A program made the translations under genes and the position numbers. The notes beneath the pieces were generated by a model, which was not told the DNA's origin, did not search any database, and saw only the letters and a list, made by a program, of their open reading frames with translations. From positions 1 to 52,844 of the IMG/VR virus record IMGVR_UViG_3300010371_000010: a stretch of 52,844 bases of DNA; one strand, 5' to 3'. Source of the DNA: a virus. Positions 8,503 through 16,452 of this stretch are shown piece by piece. The first letter of the stretch is position 1, and every line of letters begins with the position of its first letter.

Positions 8503-9855
8503 CTAGATCTCGGCGTCGGCCGACCAATGGACCATGATGGCGTCACCCGGAGCCGAGCCCGCAGCAGTCGTGACCGTGAGCGCGAAACCCTCAGCCGAGA
8601 CGTTGGTCGCCTGTGTCGCGCCGCAGTCAGCATTGGCCGTGGCATCCCGCGCCAGGCCATTGGCCGCGCTCGGGTTATAGAGGGAGACGCTGGGGGGCTT
8701 GCGCTTGGAACGCCGGAAGCGGGGGCCACCGAGGCTGGTGGATGCGGAAGCCCCGACAACCTGGACGCCAGAATGGGCCCCGGCGCTCCCTGCGTCCTGC
8801 GCCGGCAGGGCACCCTGAACGAAGCTGTGCTCGTAATAGCGCAGACAGCGGCCCAGTTCATCCGAAAGGGGACGGGGGCGGAAGGGCGTTGCGGTCGAGC
8901 CCTCCTCGAGTTTGAAGTTCTCAAGATCGAGCGTCGCGCCCTGAGCCTGCGCGTCCTGCGACCAGACCAGCACGATCAGGTTGTTCATCGCATCGCTCGG
9001 AGAGGCCGAGCGGGAGAATCCGTCAACGGTCCCGGCCGTCAGGGACACCAGCCCGACAGCCAGGACGTTCAGATTATCGGCGGCGAAGAAGTTGCCGGTC
9101 TCGTAGGTGCTGGCGCCCCAGTTGGCGACGACGTCGCGCGTCACGGCGTCGGCCGCGCCGGTCCATTCCAGAATGGCGAAGCGGAGGACGCCCCCGGCGG
9201 ACAAAGCCGCCCGGCCCGAGAGCGTGACATGGCCCGAACGAAGATGGCGGCAATCCGCAGATTCGATGATCTGCGCCCGGCCGAGCCGTTGGGCGGAGGC
9301 TTGCGATTGTGTGAGGCGAGACGCGAAGGCCGCGCCAACTTCCGGGTCGGTGAGTTGCCCAGAACCGACCTGGCCGGATTCGGTGAGCACGTACCAGCGA
9401 TCGAAGTCGTAATCCCCGTCCCCGACCGTGGAGCGGCCCCGCTGGTTAATCGCAAACCCGCCATTGCCGAGGAGATTATCGGCCAGAGGCGCAGGCGTGT
9501 CAGGAGAGACGAGGGCTGTTCCGTCCGCCCGCTGGTAAGCAACCACCGACCAAGCCCCATCATCATCGGAAACGACGATGCAGGTATCTTCGGCGGAAGC
9601 GGTTATGCTTCCCCCGCCGGGGAGCGTCAGGTCGGCCGAGGCGATCAGCGTCGGGGAGTCCAGGAACTCCACGATCTTGAGCTTGTTCGGCTGGTTGCCG
9701 AGCGACGTGATCCGGGCCGTGCCCGCGATCTGCACATAGTTGGAGTTGGCCGACCCGATGTCGCAGGTGGTCGCCGCTTGGAGAACGACCACGGGCGCCA
9801 AGCCCACGTCATTGGTGTTGGACCCGCCCGCGCGGACAGAGACGGTGACTGCCAT
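8503..9855 (-). CDS. Tail fibre with carbohydrate-binding-like domain
   Basis: A 450-residue protein. The first about 115 residues are a beta-rich domain resembling phage fibre N-terminal attachment modules. From NLLGNGGFAINQRG (about residue 127) onward it shows the arrangement of carbohydrate-binding tail-fibre modules, with a DFDRWY motif and a LENFKLEEGSTATPF motif that commonly ends such jelly-roll domains. A C-terminal domain follows a basic RRSKRKPPSVSLYNP segment. It lies between gp4-like and gp10-like genes. I infer that it attaches to the tail and binds host surface sugars; the exact receptor cannot be read from sequence. Confidence 0.75.
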   Translation of the reverse strand: MAVTVSVRAGGSNTNDVGLAPVVVLQAATTCDIGSANSNYVQIAGTARITSLGNQPNKLKIVEFLDSPTLIASADLTLPGGGSITASAEDTCIVVSDDDGAWSVVAYQRADGTALVSPDTPAPLADNLLGNGGFAINQRGRSTVGDGDYDFDRWYVLTESGQVGSGQLTDPEVGAAFASRLTQSQASAQRLGRAQIIESADCRHLRSGHVTLSGRAALSAGGVLRFAILEWTGAADAVTRDVVANWGASTYETGNFFAADNLNVLAVGLVSLTAGTVDGFSRSASPSDAMNNLIVLVWSQDAQAQGATLDLENFKLEEGSTATPFRPRPLSDELGRCLRYYEHSFVQGALPAQDAGSAGAHSGVQVVGASASTSLGGPRFRRSKRKPPSVSLYNPSAANGLARDATANADCGATQATNVSAEGFALTVTTAAGSAPGDAIMVHWSADAEI

Positions 9856-10475
9856 CAGAAGAAGTCCAGGTGAACGCCCTTGCGGGGCGAGGCTGTCTTG
9901 TGGGTCAGATTGGTGAGGAACCGAGCCGCGCCCAGCGCGGTCCTCGGGTTCACATCGCGGTCGGAGTACTCATCCGCAAGAAGCGTCGCGAGATAGCAGG
10001 CCATGCCGTCGAAATCGCGATCCGACAGGGGGGCCGTGCTGCTCGTGGTCAAGCCGTCGATCCGGACCCAAATCCCCTGATAGCCGTCGCGGATCCACGT
10101 CGCCGGAGCGGTGGCGTCGTTCAGGGTCGTGACCAGGATCGCCGCCAGGTCCCGGGCCGGGCGGATGTCGCTGTTGACCCCGCTGGTGGACACGTCTTCC
10201 AACTCGTAGGGGAAGGGCGTCGTCGTGCGGTCAAAGGTGTCGGGGATGGTGATCGTGACCGCGCTCGCCGTGTTGACGAAGATGCGGTCCTGCTCGAATG
10301 CCGTGTAATTGGCCGTGACGACCACGTCGCGGAAGCGGCCGAAGGCTCCGCCGTTCACCAGGGCGTTATACAGGGCCTGCAGATGAGGCAGGGCATCGCT
10401 GATTTCTGCGGTGGAGGCAGAGGCAATGCCCAGCTTCTTCAGAGCCGAGGTGATGACGGCGGAGCATAGGGCCAT
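9855..10475 (-). CDS. P22 gp4-like tail accessory factor (head completion)
   Basis: A 206-residue protein whose ATG overlaps the upstream stop as TGATG. Features of the P22 gp4 family are visible: an N-terminal helical ALKKLGI...ALPHLQALYNALV region, a central beta segment with TITIPDTF and PFPYELEDVSTSG, then an RDFDGMACYLATLLADEY helix near the C-terminus. gp4 forms a ring under the portal and provides the binding site for gp10. The neighbourhood (portal, scaffold, capsid upstream; gp10-like downstream) agrees. Confidence 0.75.
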   Translation of the reverse strand: MALCSAVITSALKKLGIASASTAEISDALPHLQALYNALVNGGAFGRFRDVVVTANYTAFEQDRIFVNTASAVTITIPDTFDRTTTPFPYELEDVSTSGVNSDIRPARDLAAILVTTLNDATAPATWIRDGYQGIWVRIDGLTTSSTAPLSDRDFDGMACYLATLLADEYSDRDVNPRTALGAARFLTNLTHKTASPRKGVHLDFF

Positions 10476-10828
10476 CAGGAAGCGCGCAGAGAGATTTGCG
10501 CCTGAATGGCGGCGTTGACCTCTTCCTTGCCCGCCGTCTTCGGCAGGCCGGGATCGAGACGCCGGGCCAGGGCGCGCTGCGTCATGAACGGCAGCGTTTC
10601 CCAGTCGGCCGGGATTTCGACCTGAGCGGCGCCGGAAGCGTCGCCATCGGCCTTCGGTTCTTCGGCCTTGGACGCGGCTTTCACCGCGCCCTTGGCTTCG
10701 AACATCGGGTTTTCGGACAGCTTTTCCGCGGCGACGCCCTCGACCTCGACCCATTCCCCTTGAGGAAAGGTCTGGCCGAAGGCGGTCGTCTCGGTATGGT
10801 GCCCGTCGCCTTTGAAGGAGACCTTCAT
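10475..10828 (-). CDS. Small head protein of unknown function
   Basis: A 117-residue protein. The ATG at 10828 follows the preceding stop by a few bases and has a GGAG-type ribosome site. The first 45 residues form a small beta domain; the middle is an acidic and Ala-rich linker (KAASKAEEPKADGDASG), and the C-terminus has an Arg-containing helix. I do not recognise a family. Position between the putative decoration protein and the gp4-like gene suggests a head-completion or head-surface role. Confidence 0.6.
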   Translation of the reverse strand: MKVSFKGDGHHTETTAFGQTFPQGEWVEVEGVAAEKLSENPMFEAKGAVKAASKAEEPKADGDASGAAQVEIPADWETLPFMTQRALARRLDPGLPKTAGKEEVNAAIQAQISLRAS

Positions 10829-10833
10829 CGGGC

Positions 10834-11283
10834 TTAGTCCGCCAGGCCGTCGACGGTGTAGTGGCAGACCAACCGCACCGTGCCCGCCGCCTTGGTGGCG
10901 CCGGCCGTGTGGACGGTGCCAATGATCGGCGTGTCGGCCGTGCACTGATAGTCCCAACCGGTCGACGCCATGTTGGAGTCGGAGGTTCCGGCCTGGCCCA
11001 CCACGGACTGCGAGAAGAACCGGGTCGCCGAACCAGCGTCGCCCACATCGAAGGTGATGGTGGGGGAAGCGTTGGTGTCGATGTCGGTGCTCTGCAGTTG
11101 CATGTGGCGTACGGTGGCGCCCTTGGGCAGGGTGAAGAACGCGAGGGTGTCGTTCGCGGCCAGAGACGTGGTGACGGCCACTTGGGCGGTCAGCAGCTTG
11201 GCGTTGGCGGCGAAGCCGTGCGAGGGCACGGTCGCCTTACCGTTGGCCAGCTTGGTGGCCAGGGTTGAAGAAAGCGCAGCCAT
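10834..11283 (-). CDS. Putative head decoration or minor structural protein
   Basis: A 149-residue protein with a GGAAAC ribosome site upstream of its ATG. It is beta-rich, with a hydrophobic core (TLPKGATVRHMQL, TITFDVGDAGSATRFF, GTVRLVCHYTVDG) similar in style to phage head-decoration and head-fibre proteins that follow the major capsid gene. In this genome the two are separated by an oppositely oriented HNH nuclease gene. Assignment is by composition and position; no diagnostic motif is visible. Confidence 0.6.
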   Translation of the reverse strand: MAALSSTLATKLANGKATVPSHGFAANAKLLTAQVAVTTSLAANDTLAFFTLPKGATVRHMQLQSTDIDTNASPTITFDVGDAGSATRFFSQSVVGQAGTSDSNMASTGWDYQCTADTPIIGTVHTAGATKAAGTVRLVCHYTVDGLAD

Positions 11284-11352
11284 ATCGAAGGTTTCCTTAG
11301 AGAAGGATTGGGGGTGTGGTAAACTTCGCGGCTCACTGACCTAAGGCGGACA

Positions 11353-11865
11353 ATGATGGAGCGATGGGCAGAACTCAACGGTTGGCCGGGATACTGGATT
11401 TCCAACGGCGGCACTTTGAGGGGGCCGCGCGGCTTTCCACTCGCGACTGTCGGGGACAAGAACGGCTATAGAACCGTCTATATCGGCAACAAGAAGCGTG
11501 GCGCGTTGATCAAATTACACCGCGCCGTAGTGGCCGCTTTCATCGGACCCGTTCCCCCCGGAATGCACGTCAACCATAAGAACGGCGTGAAGGACGACAA
11601 CCGGGTCGAAAACCTGGAGATCGTCACTCCCCGGGAGAACGTGCTTCACGGCTTCCGGGTGTTGGGCCGAAAGGGCTGCAACACTAAGCCAAACCGAGGC
11701 TCTGCTCATCACAACGCTAGGCTTACCGAGGATGATGTTCGCGAGCTAAAACGGCTGAGGGGCCAAGGATTCACCCAAGTCAGACTGGCTGCGAGGTTCG
11801 GGATTAGCCAAACCAACGTAAGCAGAATTCTGCGAGGAGAAGCTTGGCCCCACGTAACCGCTTAG
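11353..11865 (+). CDS. HNH homing endonuclease (NUMOD4-HNH-HTH), inserted in the capsid region
   Basis: A 170-residue plus-strand gene in an otherwise leftward late operon; its stop lies 1 base before the end of the major capsid gene. The N-terminus has the NUMOD4 motif (GYWISNGGTLR). The HNH motif is at LHRAVVAAFIGPVPPG, HVNHKNGVKDDN and NLEIVTPREN. The C-terminus has a helix-turn-helix with an ARFGISQTNVSRILRG signature that would bind DNA. The same architecture occurs at 36831-37400, so the two are probably paralogues. Free-standing HNH genes of this sort spread by cutting phages that lack them. The opposite orientation and tight fit between two structural genes support insertion. Confidence 0.88.
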   Translation: MMERWAELNGWPGYWISNGGTLRGPRGFPLATVGDKNGYRTVYIGNKKRGALIKLHRAVVAAFIGPVPPGMHVNHKNGVKDDNRVENLEIVTPRENVLHGFRVLGRKGCNTKPNRGSAHHNARLTEDDVRELKRLRGQGFTQVRLAARFGISQTNVSRILRGEAWPHVTA

Positions 11866-11866
11866 C

Positions 11867-12991
11867 TCACGAATCGGCGGCGGCGGCGAAGTAGCCCGTC
11901 AAAATTCCGTTCGGCTTGCCGTTGAAGGTGATCTTCTTCACCCCCACCAGCTCCTCGATGGCGACGCCGGGCCGGAACTGGTAGTCCCGATCCATGTCGG
12001 TGCGAGGGGTCGGCTCCTGGCCCCAGGCGACCCCGACTGCGCCGACGCCGCACATGAACACCGGGCGCACGTCGCAGCTCGATCCGCCTTGGCCATCCAG
12101 CGAGTAGGTGCCCCCGGAGATCACGTCATCGATCTCGGGAACCTCGCGGTGGATCACGCCGTCATAGACGATGTCCCCGTCCTGGAAGAGCGGGTTCTTG
12201 TCCACGCCGTTGGCCTCGCGGGCGCGGGACGACTGGTTGGCGGTCACGATGGTCGAGTCCGCCTTCAGGTCACGGAAGGTCCGGGCGCCGTGGAAGCAGA
12301 CGTAGTACTCGCGGCCGTCCTCGTCGTTGACCTGGAACGGACGGATGCGCGGATCGGCCGACTTCGCCATCCGCTTCATCAGGCCGATGGCCGCCGCCGT
12401 GCACTTGTCGGAGCCGGTGGTGATGTTGCCCAGCGCCGTGGCGTAGGTGGCCGAATAGTTCGACTTCTGGTGGCCGAACAGCAGCCGGTCGGCATTGGCC
12501 GCAGCATAGGCGTTCCGGTCGGTGGACGAGGAGTCGCCGAGGTTGACGGTCGTGTCGCCGCCAGTCGCCACCGAGGCCATGCCCTTGATGATGTCGTCGC
12601 GGAGCTTCTCGGTCTCCCAGACGCGGAGACCCTGGCGGGCGGCGTTCAGGAGGTTGATCTCGGTCTTATACTGGGTGGACTTCGGCACCTCGACCGCGTT
12701 ACGCCGCCAGTCGACGGTGATGCCGCAGTTGTAGTTGGTGAGGGCTTCTTCCTGGCCGGCGAGCACGCCCGAGCCGGTCACGCCGTCCGACTTCAGGCGG
12801 GCGATGAACGGGATGTTGATGATCTTGCCGGCTTCGTTCTGAAGCTCGTACTTGGTCAGGATGATCCCGCCGTTGTTGCTGGCGGAATTGGTCATGTACG
12901 GCTTGAAGCGGGTGTTCCGCACGTACTCCTGGAAGAACTGGGTGATCCAGACCTGCTTCTCGGAAGCAGAGGCGAGTTGGGTCTCAGCCAT
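11867..12991 (-). CDS. Major capsid protein (N4 gp56-like / DUF4043 type)
   Basis: A 374-residue protein, following the scaffold gene as in most tailed phages. The sequence resembles N4-gp56-like major capsid proteins (HK97 fold): an N-terminal WITQFFQEYVRNTRF segment, a FIARLKSDGVTGSG loop, DWRRNAVEVPKS, then REYYVCFHGARTFRDLK and a PLFQDGDIVYDGVIHREVPE segment before a C-terminal domain with GVGAVGVAWG. No strong Shine-Dalgarno sequence lies directly before the ATG; instead a stem-loop occurs just upstream at 13003-13020. A high-copy protein without an evident ribosome site is odd and may mean translational coupling to the scaffold gene. Confidence 0.88.
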   Translation of the reverse strand: MAETQLASASEKQVWITQFFQEYVRNTRFKPYMTNSASNNGGIILTKYELQNEAGKIINIPFIARLKSDGVTGSGVLAGQEEALTNYNCGITVDWRRNAVEVPKSTQYKTEINLLNAARQGLRVWETEKLRDDIIKGMASVATGGDTTVNLGDSSSTDRNAYAAANADRLLFGHQKSNYSATYATALGNITTGSDKCTAAAIGLMKRMAKSADPRIRPFQVNDEDGREYYVCFHGARTFRDLKADSTIVTANQSSRAREANGVDKNPLFQDGDIVYDGVIHREVPEIDDVISGGTYSLDGQGGSSCDVRPVFMCGVGAVGVAWGQEPTPRTDMDRDYQFRPGVAIEELVGVKKITFNGKPNGILTGYFAAAADS

Positions 12992-13002
12992 TTAAGGCAA
13001 CG

Positions 13003-13020
13003 CAGGGCGTTTCGGCCCTG
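13003..13020 (-). promoter_or_regulatory. Stem-loop between scaffold and major capsid genes
   Basis: A perfect 6-bp stem (CAGGGC / GCCCTG) with a 6-base loop lies in the 33-base gap between the scaffold stop and the capsid ATG. There is no U-run after it, so it is unlikely to be a simple terminator. It could protect the 5' end of a processed capsid mRNA or modulate coupling. Function is inferred from position only. Confidence 0.45.
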
Positions 13021-13024
13021 TCCT

Positions 13025-13867
13025 CTATCGGAAGGCGGTGTCGAATGCCTGTCCAGGACCAACCGGCACGACCTCAGCCGAGGCAGCCGCAGCAGCGGAT
13101 GCGATCGACCTCGGGGGAGGTGTCGGAGCGGTTCGGACGGGCGCGACAGACGCCGGTTGTGGGGGAATCGCCGGAGCGGCTTGGGCCGGGTCCTGCGGGG
13201 TTTGCGCGGCGGTGGCCGCATCGTCGGAGAGCAGCGCGAGCAGTCGGTCGCGCTTGGCCGGGTCCTGAAGGGTCTGCATCAGCTTGAACTGCTGATGCTC
13301 CTGCATGACCAGGGCGTAGGGATCTTGGCTGGCGTGGATCTTCGCGTTGAAGCCCGGGTCCTGGTCGCAGCGCGCGAACGCCCACTCGTGGGCCTCCCGC
13401 ACCGTCTCAGGGCCGTGGACAGTCTCGGCGAGCTTCCTCGACCAGTTGACCTCGGTCTGGCGCTTGAGGGCCTGTGCTTCTTCCCAGGCTCCGCGCGGGT
13501 CCTCGTCGGGATTGACGGTGGGGCCCAGGCGGGGCTGGGGCTTCTGGGCGCGGAGCTGCTGGAGCTCGGCTTCGGCGGCCCTGAGCTTGTCGCGGGTGTC
13601 GAGCACGACGGCCAGCGGGACGAATCCCGAGTTGGGCGCAGTCTCGGCAGAAGCGGCAGGCGCGGCTTCCGAAGTCGGAGCGGGTTCCGGCGGGGCTTCG
13701 GCGACAGGAGGCGCTTCGGCCGGAGCCTCTGCTTGCTTGCCGACGAACTTGCCGTCCGGACCCCTGGCCGGGCCTTCCGATGCCGGAGGGGTCTCCGACA
13801 CGGGGGCTTCGGCCACAGGTTCGCGTTCGCCCGTTTCGGGGGCGTCCAGAAAAGATAGCGGTTCCAA
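13025..13867 (-). CDS. Scaffold protein
   Basis: A 280-residue, acidic, low-complexity protein directly upstream of the major capsid gene. About residues 10-80 are Pro/Ala/Glu-rich repeats (EAPP-type), residues 85-205 are helical and coiled-coil-like with many charged residues, and the C-terminus is again Pro/Ala-rich, ending in a short basic tail (AFDTAFR). This composition and position are typical of capsid assembly scaffolds, which fill the procapsid and exit or are cleaved before packaging. No protease gene is evident nearby. Confidence 0.8.
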   Translation of the reverse strand: MEPLSFLDAPETGEREPVAEAPVSETPPASEGPARGPDGKFVGKQAEAPAEAPPVAEAPPEPAPTSEAAPAASAETAPNSGFVPLAVVLDTRDKLRAAEAELQQLRAQKPQPRLGPTVNPDEDPRGAWEEAQALKRQTEVNWSRKLAETVHGPETVREAHEWAFARCDQDPGFNAKIHASQDPYALVMQEHQQFKLMQTLQDPAKRDRLLALLSDDAATAAQTPQDPAQAAPAIPPQPASVAPVRTAPTPPPRSIASAAAAASAEVVPVGPGQAFDTAFR

Positions 13868-13878
13868 GAGGTTGATCC

Positions 13879-13989
13879 CTAGCGCCCGATATCGAGGGGC
13901 GCGGCTCGGCTCGTGAAGATCACGACGCCCGCATCAGCGGCGGCCTGGCTGCGTTTGACGGGTCGCAGCATCCCGAGACGCCCGTTCAC
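13879..13989 (-). CDS. Possible small protein upstream of the scaffold gene
   Basis: A 36-codon open frame with a GTG start in the gap between the scaffold gene and a plus-strand gene. The product is basic at the N-terminus (MLRPVKRSQ) and ends in a hydrophobic VVIFTSRAAPLDIGR stretch. There is no clear ribosome site, and I do not recognise the protein. It is listed because its frame and orientation match the late operon; it could equally be untranslated leader for the scaffold gene. Confidence 0.3.
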   Translation of the reverse strand: MNGRLGMLRPVKRSQAAADAGVVIFTSRAAPLDIGR

Positions 13990-14020
13990 CCCGGCGGCGG
14001 GTTTGTGGTAGGCTCAGCAC

Positions 14021-14209
14021 ATGGCTGAACCGGCCGAAATCATGAAGCGCCCCAAGGACATGACGGACGCCGAACTGCGTGCCATTCCCTTCAAGAGCCC
14101 TCTCGAAGACCGACGCCTCAGCCCCTATGGCTTAGGCGGCGATGACCTCATGGGTTTTTGGCAGGATGCGGACGGCAGGTGGTGGCGCGAGGACTGGCCG
14201 CCCCTTTAG
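14021..14209 (+). CDS. Small plus-strand gene between scaffold and portal (moron candidate)
   Basis: A 62-residue protein read against the direction of the late operon and ending one base before the portal stop codon. It is charged in the first half and ends with an aromatic FWQDADGRWWREDW segment. It fits exactly into the space between two essential head genes, as autonomous accessory genes (morons) often do. A separate promoter would be needed; upstream bases show only weak -35/-10-like elements. No family is recognised. Confidence 0.55.
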   Translation: MAEPAEIMKRPKDMTDAELRAIPFKSPLEDRRLSPYGLGGDDLMGFWQDADGRWWREDWPPL

Positions 14210-16291
14210 TCAGCCGGGCGCGAAGTCTGGCGGCCGAGGAGGCGGCCCGAGCGAGTTTGGCTGTCCACCAGCAGGCGGAGGCAGTGCGGGCAGCCCTGGG
14301 GCTCCTGCCACGCCCTGAGGCGGCATCTGAGGCCCGTCGCTCCAACCCGGCTCCGGCGAAGGCGGGTTCAAGGTCTGACCAGCCTCGACATAGGCTTGGA
14401 TCGCCTGAGCGTGGGCCAGTTGCCCCTGCGCTTGGATCTTCCCGACCTCGGCCTCGCCCTTCTTCAGCGCCAGCACGGCTTGAGGCGGCGGAGGCGCGCT
14501 CGCGGACTGCTGCTGCATCTGCTCCAGCTTGGCGATGATCTCCCGCTTGTTCGGGATGGTCGACGCCTCGATCAGGACTTGCGGCGGAATCGGAACGCCA
14601 GACCTCGCAAGGTCGACCAGGGCCTGGAATTGCTCTTGCTGGACGTTGGAGACATCGGGCGTGACATCCAGGTCGATATCGACGTCCATCTCGGCGATGG
14701 AATTGCGATAACCCAAGATCGGCGTGACCATGGCCGGAACCATGGCGCCGGTCTGCGGATGCTGCTGCAATCCCTGCATCGGCGGCCCATAGATCGGCTG
14801 GTTCAGCGGCAGGAAGGCGTGCTTGCCATTGCGGACCATGCCGATCCGCTGCTCATAGTCCTGTTGTTCGGGGCTGACCCCAAGCGTCCCCGGAGCGGCT
14901 TGATCGTCGGTGACACGGATCCAGTCCGGAGCCTGCCAGTATTGCTTCATCCGGGCCCACATCTGCCGGTAGCAGCGCAGTTCCCACTCCTCGATCCCGC
15001 CCAGAACAACAGCCTGTTCGGTCAGTCCGGCCTGTTGACGCAGGAGGGTCTGACGGCCCGATGCATCCGCCCCTTGCCGTCCGAGGATCGCGGGGTTCGG
15101 CCCCATGCGCTCGATCTCGGCGGTAGCGTACTGCAGCATCTGGACCTGACCTTGGGCCATGTCCGTGGTCTGGATGACCTGGACGCCCGAAGGCAGCACA
15201 CCGTCAGGCCGGGCCGCTTCCTTGCGGACCTCGTCGGCGTCCATGCCCATGAGCGAGCCGGGCTGGTTCTCCTGGACCTGGCGGGAGTTGATTAGGTGCA
15301 GGAGCTTGGACCTGCGCTTGTTGATCTCGTCCTGGGGCCCGATCATGTCGCGGATCAGGCCGTAGCGGTTGTTGTCCCGGTCGACGTAGCAGGTCTGGGC
15401 TTCGATGGGGCAGTCCGGCTTGCCCTCGGTGTCATTGTAGGGACTGACGCCCTGTTCGAGCACGGCCCCGCCATGGAACACGGCCCAATACCAGATGCCG
15501 CCTTCGGTGTAGTAGACTTCGCAGAGCAGGAGCCTGCGCCGGCGGCTATCGACCCATGCCGTCGACCCGGCAAGCGGCCGGTCCTGGAGGCTCTGGTCGA
15601 TCATCGTCGGAGCGCCGCCGGACAGGACAGACTCGACATCGGACTTCGGATATCGGGCCTGAACGTCGTCGGCGTACATCCACTTCGCGATGCCCTTGTA
15701 ACGGGCGTCGGAGAAGTCGCGCTCCCTGGACCTGGGATCGTAGAAGAACTCTTCCCAGCGGATGCGGCGGGGCGAGATGTTGTGGTTCTGGTCGACCTCG
15801 ATGATGACGGCGCCGGTGCCGTTCACGAAGTAGTTCTCCGAGACCTCGACCTTCAGGTTGGCGAAGCGGGATTTCTTGGCGGCGAAGACCAGGGCCTTGT
15901 TGGCGACATCGGCCGAATCCTGATCGTCGGGCTCGCTCGGCTTGCAGATCGGCAGGGTTGTCGCCTGCTTGATGATCCCGAGCGTGCCCAAGATCGCGGG
16001 CCGAACTCGGTTGAAGACGTTGTCGGGCTGCTTGCGGGCGCGGAGGACTCGGCGCTCCTCAGCGGTCCACTGCACGCAGTTGAAATAGTCCTCGTGGACC
16101 AGGGCCTGCGAACGGTTGTCCTGCGTCAGCCACTGCCAATCGTCAAACATCCGCTTGAGGGACGCCAGCGACTTGGCCGGTTGCTGGGCTTCCTCGAGAG
16201 AGCCACGCGCGGCGGTCTGAGCCGGGATCACCGCGGGCAGTTGCGGAGCCTGCGGAACAGCGGCCAGCGGGGTTTGATCGGCGGGGATCAA
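14210..16291 (-). CDS. Portal protein, P22 gp1-like
   Basis: A 693-residue protein starting at a TTG that overlaps the upstream stop as TTGA. The sequence matches P22-type portals: an N-terminal DWQWLTQDNRSQALVHEDYF helix, DNVFNRVRPAILGTLGI, a RWEEFFYDPRSRERDFSDARY segment (about residue 180), and INKRRSKLLHLINSRQV plus GRQTLLRQQAGLTEQ in the wing/stem. The length is near the P22 family size of about 700. The C-terminal 130 residues are Gln/Pro-rich and helical, resembling a barrel domain. It forms the dodecameric ring through which the terminase packages DNA and on which the tail assembles. Confidence 0.9.
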   Translation of the reverse strand: MIPADQTPLAAVPQAPQLPAVIPAQTAARGSLEEAQQPAKSLASLKRMFDDWQWLTQDNRSQALVHEDYFNCVQWTAEERRVLRARKQPDNVFNRVRPAILGTLGIIKQATTLPICKPSEPDDQDSADVANKALVFAAKKSRFANLKVEVSENYFVNGTGAVIIEVDQNHNISPRRIRWEEFFYDPRSRERDFSDARYKGIAKWMYADDVQARYPKSDVESVLSGGAPTMIDQSLQDRPLAGSTAWVDSRRRRLLLCEVYYTEGGIWYWAVFHGGAVLEQGVSPYNDTEGKPDCPIEAQTCYVDRDNNRYGLIRDMIGPQDEINKRRSKLLHLINSRQVQENQPGSLMGMDADEVRKEAARPDGVLPSGVQVIQTTDMAQGQVQMLQYATAEIERMGPNPAILGRQGADASGRQTLLRQQAGLTEQAVVLGGIEEWELRCYRQMWARMKQYWQAPDWIRVTDDQAAPGTLGVSPEQQDYEQRIGMVRNGKHAFLPLNQPIYGPPMQGLQQHPQTGAMVPAMVTPILGYRNSIAEMDVDIDLDVTPDVSNVQQEQFQALVDLARSGVPIPPQVLIEASTIPNKREIIAKLEQMQQQSASAPPPPQAVLALKKGEAEVGKIQAQGQLAHAQAIQAYVEAGQTLNPPSPEPGWSDGPQMPPQGVAGAPGLPALPPPAGGQPNSLGPPPRPPDFAPG

Positions 16292-16452
16292 GACGCCAAC
16301 GCCTCTCGCACCTTGGCGCGCAGTTCTTCGCTTTCGGCCGTGGTCAGGTGAAGACCGGCGGCCTCGAACCGGACGATCTCGCCCCTATCGCCAATTTCGA
16401 TGGCCACGGCTCGGTTCGTACCGGACGGCAGGTCGCCAAGGAGGAACTTCAC
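16288..16452 (-). CDS. Small protein between terminase and portal genes
   Basis: A 54-residue protein starting at GTG, overlapping the large terminase stop as GTGA and overlapping the portal TTG start by 4 bases. It contains a short beta segment (RAVAIEIGDRGEIVRFEAAG) and a C-terminal charged helix. No family is recognised. Its exact double overlap strongly suggests translational coupling and therefore a real gene. Confidence 0.6.
   Translation of the reverse strand: MKFLLGDLPSGTNRAVAIEIGDRGEIVRFEAAGLHLTTAESEELRAKVREALAS

Noticed and set aside
12089-13858. Plus-strand frame of 589 codons
   Set aside because: Antisense to the major capsid and scaffold genes, both of which are clearly supported.
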